Shown: positions 1-10,697 of the stretch, one piece after another | Layout of the letters: every line of letters starts with the position of its first letter | Numbering within the stretch: the first letter of the stretch is position 1 | Origin: Gammaproteobacteria bacterium | GTDB taxonomy: Bacteria > Pseudomonadota > Gammaproteobacteria > Steroidobacterales > Steroidobacteraceae | DNA length: 64,000 nucleotides | Direction: 5' to 3' | Assembly: GCA_027459765.1 (NCBI GenBank) | Contig: DAIDHD010000003.1 | Coordinates: 157,569 to 221,568, forward strand | Made by a program: the position numbers and the translations under genes | The notes under the pieces: generated by a model | Database searches by the model: none | The model's input: the letters and a program-made list of their open reading frames with translations, nothing else | Told to the model about the DNA's origin: nothing

Positions 1-546
1 CGGCTCCAGCGCGCGGTCCCCGACCGCGTCGCCGACCACGAGCGGCACGAAGCCGTGCTGGCAGCAATCCACGGCGCTCGCCCGCACGCAACCACTGGTC
101 GACAACCCCGCGATGAGCACGGTGTCCACGCGCAGCGCGGTGAGCGTGGCGGCGAGCGATGTGCCGAAGAATGCGCTCGCGTATTGCTTGCAGATCACGG
201 TCTCCCCCGCCGCCGGCGCGAGTTGCGGCACGAAGGCCGCCCACTCGGGGTGCGCACCGCGCTCGAAGCAACGCAGCGCCGGCACTTTGCGGAAGAACAC
301 ACCGCCGTCACGCCCGCCAGGCTGGTATTCGACGAAGGTGTGGCAGATCGGAATCCCGCAACTGCGTGCCGCAGCCAGCAGACGCTCCGCCGCCGCGCAC
401 GCGGATTCCACGGCAGCGTAGAGCGGCGACTCGGGCGCGAGATAGGCCTGCACGAAATCGATCATGAGCAGCGCCGGCCGCTCGCCGGGATCGAGCGTCT
501 GCCCGAAGCCGCCGCGTCGATAGTTGGCGTCCAGATTCTCGTTCAT
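1..546 (-). CDS. Cysteine hydrolase of the isochorismatase family (3' end missing)
   Basis: The reading frame is open from an ATG at 546 down to base 1, giving 182 codons; the C-terminus lies outside the window. The three catalytic residues expected for the isochorismatase/nicotinamidase/N-carbamoylsarcosine amidase fold are visible: Asp30 in LLMIDFVQAY, Lys120 in VICKQYASAFFGT and Cys153 in LSTSGCVRAS. Members hydrolyse amide or vinyl-ether bonds through the Cys nucleophile. The N-carbamoylsarcosine amidase-like subgroup fits the FFGT and STSGCVRAS context best, but the substrate cannot be read from the sequence. The gene lies 20 bp downstream of the GNAT gene on the same strand, so the two are probably co-transcribed. 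Confidence 0.85.
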   Translation of the reverse strand, partial: MNENLDANYRRGGFGQTLDPGERPALLMIDFVQAYLAPESPLYAAVESACAAAERLLAAARSCGIPICHTFVEYQPGGRDGGVFFRKVPALRCFERGAHPEWAAFVPQLAPAAGETVICKQYASAFFGTSLAATLTALRVDTVLIAGLSTSGCVRASAVDCCQHGFVPLVVGDAVGDRALEP

Positions 547-566
547 GTCGGATTGCCGTCCCAAAG

Positions 567-1127
567 TCAGCCGCGAAACCGAGCCGTCGAGGCTCGCCAT
601 TCGTCGCGGTGGATCTCATAAACGACGTTGGGGCGCGGCGGCTCCCCATGGTAGGCCACCGCCAGCTCCCCGGTGAGCCGCGCGCCGAGCTTCTCCATCG
701 CCTGCCGCGAGCGGTGATTGGCGGCGCCGACGTGGAACACCACGCGCTCCACGGCCGCGAAGGCGTGATCCAGCATGAGGGTCTTCATGGCGCGGTTGTG
801 GCCGGTCGCCCAGCAGCCGCGGGCGAGAAAGGTGTAGCCGATGGCGACCACCCGTGCGCCGGGGTCGTGGTCGTAGAAGCGGGTGCTTCCGATCAGCGCG
901 CCGGTCGCCGCGTCGTGGACCCGGTAGGCACCGCGCGATTCCAGCGCGCCCGCGAAGAAATTCTCGAACACCTCACGTCGGTAACGGTCGGGGTTCGGGT
1001 GCTGCTCCCAGATTAAGGGGTCCGAGGCCACCGCGTACAGGGCCTCGAAATCGGCCGGGGTGAGCGGTTCCAAGCGCACCTTCGAGTTGGCGAGGGGGGG
1101 TCGGGCGAGGAAATGAGACGCGCGCAT
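567..1127 (-). CDS. GNAT family N-acetyltransferase (RimJ/RimL type)
   Basis: This 186-residue protein has the layout of RimJ/RimL-type acetyltransferases. It starts with VRLEPLTPADFEALYAV, has a central strand GALIGSTRFYD, then GYTFLARGCWATGHNRAMKTLML, which is the acetyl-CoA pyrophosphate-binding region, and NHRSRQAMEKLGA, the classic C-terminal motif in which the residue after Asn-His contacts CoA. It probably transfers acetyl from acetyl-CoA to an amine on a small molecule or protein N-terminus; the substrate is unknown. It is the upstream partner of the cysteine hydrolase. Confidence 0.85.
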   Translation of the reverse strand: MRASHFLARPPLANSKVRLEPLTPADFEALYAVASDPLIWEQHPNPDRYRREVFENFFAGALESRGAYRVHDAATGALIGSTRFYDHDPGARVVAIGYTFLARGCWATGHNRAMKTLMLDHAFAAVERVVFHVGAANHRSRQAMEKLGARLTGELAVAYHGEPPRPNVVYEIHRDEWRASTARFRG

Positions 1128-1247
1128 GGACCATCACCATAGACTCAGATCACCCGGACAGGAACCCCCGATGTCTCGCTGTGCCAAGCAATCCGCGCCT
1201 TCATCGACATTTCCCGCCGCTGGAGCGTCCAACGCGATCTGGCCGAG

Positions 1248-4200
1248 TCACGCGACGACCAGCGTGGTCCCGTCCCGCAGGTAGGGGAACTCCTCCACCG
1301 GCTTCGGTCTCGCGATGTGATAGCCCTGCGCGAATCCGATGCCGAGGCGCGCGAGCGTTTCGAGCACCTCGGCGGATTCCACCCGCTCGGCGATGGTCTG
1401 GATCCCCATGGCGCGGCCCACCTGGCTGATCGCCTCCACCATGCTGCGGTCGATCGGATCGCGGGCGACGTTCTCGATGAACTGGCCGTCGATCTTCAGA
1501 TAATCGACCGGCAGCGTCTTTAAGTACATGAACGAGGACAATCCGCTGCCGAAGTCGTCGAGCGCGAACCGGCAGCCGAGCGATTTCAATTCGCGCATGA
1601 AATACGCGACGTTGCCCAGGTTGGCGATGGCCGCGGTTTCGGTAATCTCGAAACACATCGCGCCGGCCGGCAATGCGTACTGGTCCAGCTCGTCGATCAG
1701 GAACTCGAGGAAGCGCTCGTCATTGAGCGACGTACCCGACAGGTTCACCGCCACCGTGTACGGCTTGCGACCGAAGCCGCCCCGGTAGGCGATGCGCTCG
1801 AACGCGCGACGCACCACCCAGCGATCGATCGAGGGCATGACGTTGTAGCGCTCGGCGGCCGGGATGAACTCCACCGGCGTCACCAGCGTTCCGGTTTCGT
1901 CGCGCAGGCGCAGCATCAGCTCGAAATGTTCGCGATCGCCGGCGCCGGCACCGATCGGCACGATCGGCTGAAAATACAGCTCGAACCGGCTGTCCTCGCA
2001 GGCGCGGGTCAGGCGCGACACCCACTGCATCTCGCGGTGGCGCTCCGGCACGTCGCCCGGCCGATACAGCTGCACCCGGTTGCGACCCTCGTCCTTGGCG
2101 GAATAGCAGGCGACGTCCGCGGCGCTCATGACGTTCGCCACCGTCGGCGTGTCCGGGGTTATCTCGACGATGCCGATGCTCGCCCCGACGGCGAGCGCCC
2201 CGTCCTGCCAGAGGAAGCGATAGTCGCGGATCGCCTGGCGCAGCGTCTCGGCGATGCGCGCCGCCTGATCGAGCGCGCAGCCGTGCATCAGGATGCCGAA
2301 CTCGTCGCCGCCCAAGCGCGCCAGCACGTCGCCGCTGCGGATGCGCGACTGCAGGAGTCCGGTGATCTGCTTCAGGAGCTGATCGCCGGCCGGATGCCCA
2401 CAGGTGTCGTTGACCAGCTTGAACTGGTCGAGGTCAAGGTACAACAGAACGTAGTGACAGGTGGGATCGTGGCGCACGCTCTCCACCGCCGCGGTGAGGC
2501 GATTCTCGAATTCACGGCGATTGATGAGCCCGGTGAGGGCATCATGGCTCGCCTGGTAATGCAGCGCACGGTGTAGCCGCCGTTCGCGGCTGATGTCGTG
2601 GAACACCATCACCGCGCCGATGAGGTTGCCGGCGCGATCGCGGATCGGCGCCGCGGAGTCCTGGATCACGATGTGCTGGCCGCGCCCGCCGACGCGAACC
2701 GTGTGTTGCGCGAGGCCGAGCACCTGACCTTCCCGCAGGCAGCGGATCACCGGGTTCTCGCCCGCCTCGCGCGTGGTCTCATCGATCACCGCGATCACCT
2801 CGGAAACGAGTTTGCCCTGCGCGTCGCGGTTCTCCCACCCCGTGAGGCTCTCGGCCACCGGGTTCATGTAGTCGATGCGCCCGTCCGCGTCGGTGGTGAT
2901 CACCCCGTCGCCGATCGACTGCAGCGTGACCTGGGCCCGCTCCTTGGCCTGGAACACCGCGGTCTCGGCGCGCTTGCGCTCGGTGATGTCGGCGAGCGTG
3001 CCTTCGTAGCCCGTGATGCGTCCCGTCCGGTCGCGCAGCACGCGGCCGTTCTCGAGCACCACCAGCATGGAGCCGTCGCGGCGGCGCAGGACGAGTTCCT
3101 GGTTGCGCACCTCGCCCTCGTCGTCCATGCGGCGGATGAACGCATCGCGATCCCCGGGCGCCCAATACAGCGTGTTGGCCGGCACGTCGCGCAAGTCCTC
3201 GGCCGACCCGTACCCGAGCATGGTCGCGAAGGCCGGATTCACCATGACGATCTGGCCGTCCCGCGTGGTCCGGTACACCCCTTCCATGACGTTCTCGAAC
3301 AGGCCGCGGTACTTCGCCTCGCTCTCGCGCAGCGCATCCTCGCCGCGACGGCGCTCGATCGCGATGCCGGCGATCTGCGCCATGCGCAGGATCAACTCCT
3401 GCTCGCGCGCGGTCGGCACCGCGCTCTCGTACAGGTAGGCACCGACGGTGCCGACGATGCGTCCGTCCGAGGCCACGATCGGCGCCGACCAGGCGGCGAC
3501 GACGTGCGCCAGCAACGCGGCCTCGCGACGATGATCCCAGAGCGCGTCGGCGGCGACGTCGGCCACGATCACCGGACGCGCCAGATACACCGCCGCCGCG
3601 CACGAGCCGTTGCGGATACCGACCGGCACGCCGTCCATGGCGGCGACGAATTCGCGCGGCAGATGCGGTGCGACCGCGATTTGCAGGGATTCGCGCTCGA
3701 CGTCCAGGAGGCTCACGCTGCACGCGCTCTCCGGCACCACCCGTTCGATCAAGTCGCAGATCGCGGCGAGCGTCGGCGGCAACGGCGCATTCGCGGCGAT
3801 CTGCTCGAAGATGCGCCGTTCGCCGACGGCGATCGCGTCGGCGCGCTTGCGCTCGGTGATGTCGGTGATGCTGGCGCGCACTAGGCGGCGGTTGGAACTC
3901 GGCAGGCGCACGAAGCGCACTTCGCAGGGCATGGTCCGGTCGTGCGCATCGACGTAGGTCCACTCGAACACGGGCGCCTCCCCGGCGAGCGTACGGTCGA
4001 CGTGGTGGCGCGGCATGCCGAGGCAGTCGCCCGCGGCGAGCAGCGCGTCGCGCCGCATCTTGAAGAAGCGGCAGGCATTGTCGTTGACGTCGACGAAGCG
4101 GCCGGAATCCGCGTCGAACACCAGAATGGCCTCCGGCGCGTGCTCGACGAGCGTGCGATAGCGCGCCTCGCTGTCGCGTAGCGACCGCTCCGCAAGCTGC

Positions 4201-4862
4201 CGCTCGGTGGTGTCGCGGATACAGACGATGTAGCCGTCATGGCGGTTGAAGCGCGCCTTGCTGACGGCGATCTCGACCGCGACCCGCCCTCCCTCCTTGG
4301 TGCGGCCCCAGGCCTGATGGGCGGCGAGATCGACGTGAGTGTCCTCGATCTTGGCGGCGAGCGATTCGAGCGCGTCGCGGGGCCGTGAGGCGTCCACCTC
4401 CGGCAGGAGGAAGTCCAAGGTGCGCCCGATCACCTCGGCGGGCGTGAAGCCGAAGATCCGCTCACCGGTCGGATTGAAGGTCTCGATATGCCCCGCATCA
4501 TCGAGGGTGACGATCGCATCCTTGACGTTGTCGAGAATCGCCTGCAGGTGGGAGGCGGACTGTTCACGGATCTCGCGCGTAAGCGCCTGCGCCTCGTCCG
4601 ACATGAGCTGCATCGAGCGCACCACGCCGCGACGCTCGGCATCGATCCGATCGTAGTGCGCGCTGATCGTGCGCAGCAGCGTCGCGAGATCGAGCTGACC
4701 TAAGCGGCCGCGCGCTTCGGCGATCTGTCGCTCGAGCAGGCGGTTGTAAGCCTCGGTCGCCGGGCTCGGCTCGCCCCAGGCTGCGACGGCGTGGTCGCGT
4801 GACACGAGCGGTGTTCTCCCAAAGGTGCGACGCGGGAGGCGCTCCTGCATCCCGCCGAGCAA
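1248..4862 (-). CDS. PAS/GAF sensor GGDEF-EAL cyclic-di-GMP protein
   Basis: A 1204-residue cytoplasmic signalling protein with no clear membrane segment. Domains in order, with rough positions: N-terminal helical region; PAS at 107-225; PAS at 232-340; GAF at 355-510; PAS at 520-640; PAS at 645-765; GGDEF at 775-935; EAL at 945-1190. The diguanylate cyclase site is intact (RLGGDEFG, near 850). In the phosphodiesterase domain the signature is ELM (FELMLRLRD, near 979) rather than EAL. Other catalytic elements are kept: NLSGTSL, EITETA, LDDFGSG, YLKIDG, IAERVE and AQGYHIA. Both activities are therefore possible. The sensor domains suggest redox, light or ligand input. The proximity to an EPS locus makes control of polysaccharide output plausible, but that is inference. 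A start a few codons later (MQERLPRR) is also possible. Confidence 0.9.
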   Translation of the reverse strand: MLGGMQERLPRRTFGRTPLVSRDHAVAAWGEPSPATEAYNRLLERQIAEARGRLGQLDLATLLRTISAHYDRIDAERRGVVRSMQLMSDEAQALTREIREQSASHLQAILDNVKDAIVTLDDAGHIETFNPTGERIFGFTPAEVIGRTLDFLLPEVDASRPRDALESLAAKIEDTHVDLAAHQAWGRTKEGGRVAVEIAVSKARFNRHDGYIVCIRDTTERQLAERSLRDSEARYRTLVEHAPEAILVFDADSGRFVDVNDNACRFFKMRRDALLAAGDCLGMPRHHVDRTLAGEAPVFEWTYVDAHDRTMPCEVRFVRLPSSNRRLVRASITDITERKRADAIAVGERRIFEQIAANAPLPPTLAAICDLIERVVPESACSVSLLDVERESLQIAVAPHLPREFVAAMDGVPVGIRNGSCAAAVYLARPVIVADVAADALWDHRREAALLAHVVAAWSAPIVASDGRIVGTVGAYLYESAVPTAREQELILRMAQIAGIAIERRRGEDALRESEAKYRGLFENVMEGVYRTTRDGQIVMVNPAFATMLGYGSAEDLRDVPANTLYWAPGDRDAFIRRMDDEGEVRNQELVLRRRDGSMLVVLENGRVLRDRTGRITGYEGTLADITERKRAETAVFQAKERAQVTLQSIGDGVITTDADGRIDYMNPVAESLTGWENRDAQGKLVSEVIAVIDETTREAGENPVIRCLREGQVLGLAQHTVRVGGRGQHIVIQDSAAPIRDRAGNLIGAVMVFHDISRERRLHRALHYQASHDALTGLINRREFENRLTAAVESVRHDPTCHYVLLYLDLDQFKLVNDTCGHPAGDQLLKQITGLLQSRIRSGDVLARLGGDEFGILMHGCALDQAARIAETLRQAIRDYRFLWQDGALAVGASIGIVEITPDTPTVANVMSAADVACYSAKDEGRNRVQLYRPGDVPERHREMQWVSRLTRACEDSRFELYFQPIVPIGAGAGDREHFELMLRLRDETGTLVTPVEFIPAAERYNVMPSIDRWVVRRAFERIAYRGGFGRKPYTVAVNLSGTSLNDERFLEFLIDELDQYALPAGAMCFEITETAAIANLGNVAYFMRELKSLGCRFALDDFGSGLSSFMYLKTLPVDYLKIDGQFIENVARDPIDRSMVEAISQVGRAMGIQTIAERVESAEVLETLARLGIGFAQGYHIARPKPVEEFPYLRDGTTLVVA

Positions 4863-4893
4863 TCCATGTTAGGGAGATCCCCCAACGGGGGTG

Positions 4894-4916
4894 TGACGGA
4901 TTTCTCGAATCCGTCA
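4894..4916. repeat. Inverted repeat between typA and the GGDEF-EAL gene
   Basis: Nine-base arms TGACGGATT and AATCCGTCA enclose a TCTCG loop, and a smaller CCCCC/GGGGG hairpin lies next to it at about 4880-4892. The element sits between the typA stop and the start of the GGDEF-EAL gene. There is no T-run after either arm, so it may be a factor-dependent terminator or a structured leader for the downstream gene. Confidence 0.4.
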
Positions 4917-4968
4917 GTCATCGGTTAAATGCCGACGTGACTGCGCTGCCGCAGCGCAACCGGTGCCG

Positions 4969-6789
<1,821 letters not shown>

Positions 6790-6815
6790 GGCGAACCCTA
6801 CGGACTAAACCGCCC

Positions 6816-6821
6816 ATTATA
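6816..6821 (-). promoter_or_regulatory. Perfect -10 hexamer upstream of typA
   Basis: The minus strand reads TATAAT, a perfect sigma-70 -10 box, 27 bases before the typA ATG. At the expected distance upstream the -35 region is GC-rich and does not resemble TTGACA, so the element is supported by the -10 alone. Confidence 0.5.
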
Positions 6822-6904
6822 GGCGGATTTCGTGACCGTCGCCCACCGAAAACGGGCCTCGCCGCGGAGGGGCCGCAGCGCAGGGCTTAAGGGACGCTCG
6901 AGTG

Positions 6905-6918
6905 CCCCCCCCCCCCCC
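6905..6918. repeat. Run of 14 cytosines
   Basis: An uninterrupted C14 tract (G14 on the transcribed strand) lies 8 bases beyond the stop codon of the small lipoprotein gene. It is outside coding sequence, so length changes would not alter a protein. The exact length should be treated with care because such runs are error-prone in sequencing. Confidence 0.8.
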
Positions 6919-6926
6919 GGCGGGCC

Positions 6927-7448
6927 TTACGGTGCCGCCGAGGCCGGCGCCACGAGCAGCGGGATCGCGAACGCGCGCGCTTCGACCCCGTCGTCGCGTT
7001 TGACGGTGAAATTAAGGGTGAGCAGTTGCACGCCCTCCTGGGTCGGCGTGACCTCCAGCGTCTGCGGATAGGCTTCGCTCGGCTCGACGGAGCCCAAGGC
7101 GGGTATCGGGGAGGCCCCGACCTGCAATCCGACCGACCCGGTAGCCTGGACGTCGACCTGATCGGCGAGCACGTCCGGCAACCAGGCGAGCGCGACTTTG
7201 AGCGGGGTTCCCACCACGGGGCGTCGCTCCAGCGCGAATTTGAGCTGGACCGCGAGCGAGGACTTGCCGACCGTCGTGGCCTCCACCATGCCCTGGGTGG
7301 CTTCAGCGACCGTCGGCCCGGCCTTCTTCGGTGCCGGGGCGCTCGGCGGCGCGGATCCGGCCTTGGGCGCCGCACCCGGCGCGGCATCACGCTGACAGCC
7401 GGCGGTGGCGACGGCGGCGAGGATCAGCAATCCGAGAGTGCGGCGCAT
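6927..7448 (-). CDS. Small lipoprotein of unknown function
   Basis: A 173-residue protein beginning MRRTLGLLILAAVATAGC, a typical lipoprotein signal with lipobox ATAGC, followed by an Ala/Pro/Lys-rich linker to about residue 45 and a single beta-rich domain. The ATG at 7448 is chosen over one six codons earlier because it puts the arginines directly before the hydrophobic core. The mature domain shows alternating hydrophobic strands (LAVQLKFAL, LEVTPTQEGVQLLTLNFTV) but no motif I recognise. It is probably anchored in the envelope. It lies between typA and the srkA-like gene, all on the minus strand, but the gap of about 100 bases argues against tight coupling. Confidence 0.7.
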   Translation of the reverse strand: MRRTLGLLILAAVATAGCQRDAAPGAAPKAGSAPPSAPAPKKAGPTVAEATQGMVEATTVGKSSLAVQLKFALERRPVVGTPLKVALAWLPDVLADQVDVQATGSVGLQVGASPIPALGSVEPSEAYPQTLEVTPTQEGVQLLTLNFTVKRDDGVEARAFAIPLLVAPASAAP

Positions 7449-7516
7449 CGCGCTATGATCCCGCAAAACCGCGCGGCTTCACAACCGCCGCGCCCTTGAA
7501 CGCGTCCCGGCGCGCC

Positions 7517-7547
7517 GGGTGCCGTGATACCCAGACACCGGGCACCC
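7517..7547. terminator. Candidate hairpin downstream of the srkA-like gene
   Basis: GGGTGCC at 7517-7523 pairs with GGCACCC at 7541-7547, with a 17-base loop. It begins five bases past the stop codon of the srkA-like gene. No T-run follows, so an intrinsic terminator is only a possibility. Confidence 0.35.
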
Positions 7548-7551
7548 CCGC

Positions 7552-8532
7552 TCAGAGCTCGAGCGGCGGGCCCTGCACGGCATCCAGTTGCTCCTCCAGC
7601 GAACGCTGGTGCTCCTCCCAGTACCGCGGGGTGGCGAACCAGGGAAACGCCCGCGGAAAGGCCGGATCGGTCCAACGGCGGCCGAGCCAGGCGGCATAGT
7701 GGATCATGCGCAACGCGCGCAAGGGTTCGATCCAGGCGATTTCGCGCCGGTCGAAGGGCAGGAAGCGCTCGTAGCCCGCCAGAAGATCGGTCAATTCGCG
7801 GCGCATCTCCTCAGGCCCGCCCGCGAGCAGCATCCACAGGTCCTGCACCGCCGGGCCGGTGACGCAGTCGTCCAAGTCGACGAAATGTGGCCCCTGCTCG
7901 GTCCAGAGAATGTTGCCGCGGTGACAATCGCCCAAGATGCGCAGCCCCCCCGGCCCCGACCACGCCTGTGCGGCAGGTTCGATCGCCGCGAGCAGTTCCT
8001 CGGTGACTTGCTCGTACTTTGATTCGAGGTACGGCGGCATGAACCCCGAGTCGAGCACCGCGTCGCGCGCCCTGACCCCTAGTTCCTCGGCATCGAGCCG
8101 CGGCCGCTCACGAAACCGGCCGGCACGGCCGACGGCGTGGATGCGGCCGAGGAACCGCCCGACCCACTCACGCTCCTCGGTGGTGCCGAGCTCCGGCCAA
8201 CGGCCGCCACGGCGGGGAAATACCGCGAACCGATAACCGTGCGACTCGTGCAAGGTGCGCCCGTCGTGCGTGAGCGGCGCGACCACCGGGATCTCCTGGG
8301 CGGCGAGCTCGGCGGCGTAGGCGTGCTCCTCCAGGATCGCGGCGTCGCTCCAGCGGCCGGGCCGGTAGAACTTGGCCACCACCGGTGCGGCGTCTTCGAT
8401 GCCGATCTGATAAACCCGGTTCTCGTAGCTGTTGAGGGCGAGCACGCGGCCGTCGCAGCGAAATCCAGCCGCCTCCAGGGCGTCGAGGACTCGGTCCGGA
8501 GACAGCGCGGCGTAGGGGGCGTCGATGAGCAT
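7552..8532 (-). CDS. srkA: SrkA/YihE-type stress response serine/threonine kinase
   Basis: A 326-residue APH-fold kinase beginning MLIDAPYAALSPDRVLDALEAAG. Visible elements are the nucleotide-binding SYENRVYQIG, Lys in PVVAKFYRPG, the catalytic loop ILGDCHRGNILW and the metal-binding FVDLDDCVTGP. These match the RdoA/YihE/SrkA kinases, which phosphorylate Ser/Thr and protect cells under envelope and oxidative stress. The ATG at 8532 is preferred because the 83 upstream in-frame codons overlap the divergent glrK gene. The gene is divergent from glrK with a 61-base gap. Confidence 0.9.
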   Translation of the reverse strand: MLIDAPYAALSPDRVLDALEAAGFRCDGRVLALNSYENRVYQIGIEDAAPVVAKFYRPGRWSDAAILEEHAYAAELAAQEIPVVAPLTHDGRTLHESHGYRFAVFPRRGGRWPELGTTEEREWVGRFLGRIHAVGRAGRFRERPRLDAEELGVRARDAVLDSGFMPPYLESKYEQVTEELLAAIEPAAQAWSGPGGLRILGDCHRGNILWTEQGPHFVDLDDCVTGPAVQDLWMLLAGGPEEMRRELTDLLAGYERFLPFDRREIAWIEPLRALRMIHYAAWLGRRWTDPAFPRAFPWFATPRYWEEHQRSLEEQLDAVQGPPLEL

Positions 8533-8593
8533 GGCCGTCGAGTGTACCTGCCACGGCGGCGCGGGCGCCTTAGGTCCGTGCGACGCTGCTAAG

Positions 8594-10072
8594 ATGACGC
8601 CCATGCGTTGGCCACGTCCGAAGTCGTTGAGCGGGCTCATGATGATCGGCCTGACGATCGTCGCGGCGCCGCTGCTCGTGGCGATCGTGAATGCCGCCGT
8701 GCAGATGAACCGGCTCTCCAACTCGAGCAAGCAACTGGTGATGCACGGCGTCGAGGGCAGCCGCAATAACCAGCGGCTCACCGAGGAGATCGGTGCGCTC
8801 GAGCGCAGCGCCCGCCTCTACCAGATCATCGGCAGCGCCGACCTGCTCGACGTGTACGCGCGCAACGAGCAGCGGCTGGTCGCCACGGTGCACGACCAAC
8901 TCGGTCTGCCGCTCGATCCGGCCTCGAGCGCCGAGGCGCGCGAGCTGCTCACCACAGCGGAGCGGCTGGCCGGAGAGATCCGGACGACGCCGCCGAATTC
9001 ACCGCACTTTTCTGAGTTGATCGGCGGCTACGCGCGGCTCGGGGAGATGGCCTCCTCCATGGCCAACCGCGTGAGCGAACAACTCGACCACGAGCTCAAC
9101 CGGTTGCAATCGGCCACCCAGGCGGCACGGCGCGCGCTGTTGATCGAGACCTCGCTCCTGGTGCCACTCACCCTCGCCGTGGTCGGCGTGTTCACCTACC
9201 TCTTTGGCCGACCGATCCGCGCCATCGACCGCGCCATCAACGAACTCGGCCGCGGCACGTTCTCGCGGCCGATCGCGATCCGCGGTCCCTCGGACCTGGA
9301 GCGACTGGCGGACCAGCTCGAGTGGTTGCGCACCCGGCTCTTGGACCTCGCGCAGGAGAAGAATCGATTTCTGCGACACATGTCGCATGAGCTCAAGACG
9401 CCGCTCGCCAACATCCGCGAAGGCACGGAGCTGCTCATGGACGGTGCGGTGGGAGAACTCGCGAGCGCGCAGCGTGAGGTCGCCGCCATCCTGCGCGACA
9501 ATTCGATGAAACTGCAGCGGCTGATCGAGAACCTTTTGTCCTTCAGCGCGTGGCAGGCGAAGAGCGTGGGCCTGGAGATCTCGGAGTTCAAGCTGCGACC
9601 GTTGATCAAGTCGGTGCTGGAGAACCAGCAGCTCACCCTGGTCGGGCAACGGGTGCGGCTCGACGTGCAGATCGAGGATCTCGCGCCGCGCGCCGATCGC
9701 GCGAAAGTGCGCTTGATCCTCGACAATCTGCTCTCCAACGCCATCAAGTTCACGCCGCGCGGGGGTACCATCTCGATCCACGCGCGCGCCGAACGGGATC
9801 AACTCGTGCTCGACGTGATCGACAGCGGTCCGGGCGTGCCGCCGGAGGAGCGCAGCCGCATCTTCGACGCGTTCTATCAGGGCAAGACCCCGCAGGGAGG
9901 CCACGTGAAGGGAACCGGCATCGGCCTGTCGGTGGTGACCGAGTTCGTGAGCGCCCACGGCGGCGCCATCGAGATCCTCGATCGTCCCGCCGGCGGCGCC
10001 CATTTCCGGGTTCGATTGCCCATGCGCCAGGCGCTCCTGCCGGTCGGTTCGCGCAGCCATGCCACGGCCTGA
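8594..10072 (+). CDS. glrK: Sensor histidine kinase GlrK/QseE
   Basis: A 492-residue membrane kinase. A first transmembrane segment is at about 13-35, a periplasmic helical region follows to about 175, and a second segment (LLVPLTLAVVGVFTYLFG) leads into a HAMP linker. The dimerisation helix contains the phospho-accepting His265 in FLRHMSHELKTPLANIREG, which closely matches the GlrK family. The ATPase domain has N (LILDNLLSNAIKF), G1 (VIDSGPGVP) and G2 (GTGIGLSVV) boxes. It is followed by qseG and glrR, the classic three-gene order. In enterobacteria this system controls a small RNA and envelope-stress genes. The start could be the ATG at 8594 or at 8603. Confidence 0.93.
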   Translation: MTPMRWPRPKSLSGLMMIGLTIVAAPLLVAIVNAAVQMNRLSNSSKQLVMHGVEGSRNNQRLTEEIGALERSARLYQIIGSADLLDVYARNEQRLVATVHDQLGLPLDPASSAEARELLTTAERLAGEIRTTPPNSPHFSELIGGYARLGEMASSMANRVSEQLDHELNRLQSATQAARRALLIETSLLVPLTLAVVGVFTYLFGRPIRAIDRAINELGRGTFSRPIAIRGPSDLERLADQLEWLRTRLLDLAQEKNRFLRHMSHELKTPLANIREGTELLMDGAVGELASAQREVAAILRDNSMKLQRLIENLLSFSAWQAKSVGLEISEFKLRPLIKSVLENQQLTLVGQRVRLDVQIEDLAPRADRAKVRLILDNLLSNAIKFTPRGGTISIHARAERDQLVLDVIDSGPGVPPEERSRIFDAFYQGKTPQGGHVKGTGIGLSVVTEFVSAHGGAIEILDRPAGGAHFRVRLPMRQALLPVGSRSHATA

Positions 10073-10688
10073 CGTTCGGCGGGCCATGCTGCTCGCGATG
10101 GTGATCGCGAGTAGCGGATGTAGCCTGGTGCGGCCGGCCGGAGCCGAGAAGCCGCTTCCCCCCCCCCTTCCCGACCGGGCGCAATCCGAATGGCCGGCCA
10201 TCGCGCCGCTGCTCGAAATGATGAGCGTGCTGCCGCAAACGGACCCGGCACGCCAGGCCGAGATCTTCCAATCGGCCAAGGACGCCGCGAGCATCGCCCC
10301 CACCACCAGCAACCGGTTGCGCTATGCGCTGGCGCTCGGGGTGCCGGGCCATCCGGGCAGCGATCCCGTCGCCGCACAGCGACAGTTGGCGCAGTTGCTG
10401 GCGCGGCCGGAGACTCTGCTGGCCTCCGAGCGCTGGCTCGCGACCGTGGTACAGGCGGATATCGAACAACGCCTGGTGCTGCAGGCCGAGAATCAGCGCC
10501 TGCGGGACGAGGTGCCGCACGAGCCGAACGACAAGATCGCGGGCTTGACGCGGCGCCTCGCCGCCGAGAGCGACGAGAACGCGCGGTTGCGAAAGGCGCT
10601 CGAGGAGGCGCGGGCGAAGCTCGACGCGGTGACGCACATCGAGCGCGCCATCAACGATCGCAACCCCAACGGTACGCGTACGCCGTAG
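10059..10688 (+). CDS. qseG: QseG-like lipoprotein of the GlrK-GlrR operon
   Basis: A 209-residue lipoprotein with the signal MLLAMVIASSGC, a Pro-rich segment encoded over a run of ten cytosines, a conserved helical middle (RQLAQLLARPETLLASERWLA) and a C-terminal coiled coil (LQAENQRLRDEV through KLDAVTHIERAI). Position, size and the ending SxxIExxI-like helix match QseG, the outer-membrane partner that modulates QseE/GlrK. It overlaps the end of glrK by 14 bases, so translation is coupled. The C10 run (about 10158-10167) is a possible slippage site, but the frame is intact here. Confidence 0.85.
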   Translation: MPRPDVRRAMLLAMVIASSGCSLVRPAGAEKPLPPPLPDRAQSEWPAIAPLLEMMSVLPQTDPARQAEIFQSAKDAASIAPTTSNRLRYALALGVPGHPGSDPVAAQRQLAQLLARPETLLASERWLATVVQADIEQRLVLQAENQRLRDEVPHEPNDKIAGLTRRLAAESDENARLRKALEEARAKLDAVTHIERAINDRNPNGTRTP

Positions 10689-10697
10689 AGTGACGCC

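Noticed and set aside
2598-3884. Long plus-strand frame opposite the GGDEF-EAL gene
   Set aside because: High-GC coding DNA gives long antisense frames; the His/Arg/Val-rich translation has no domain, while the minus strand encodes clear PAS, GAF, GGDEF and EAL domains.
10158-10167. Frameshift in qseG at the C10 run
   Set aside because: The frame continues intact into the conserved helical part and coiled coil, so no break is present in this sequence.
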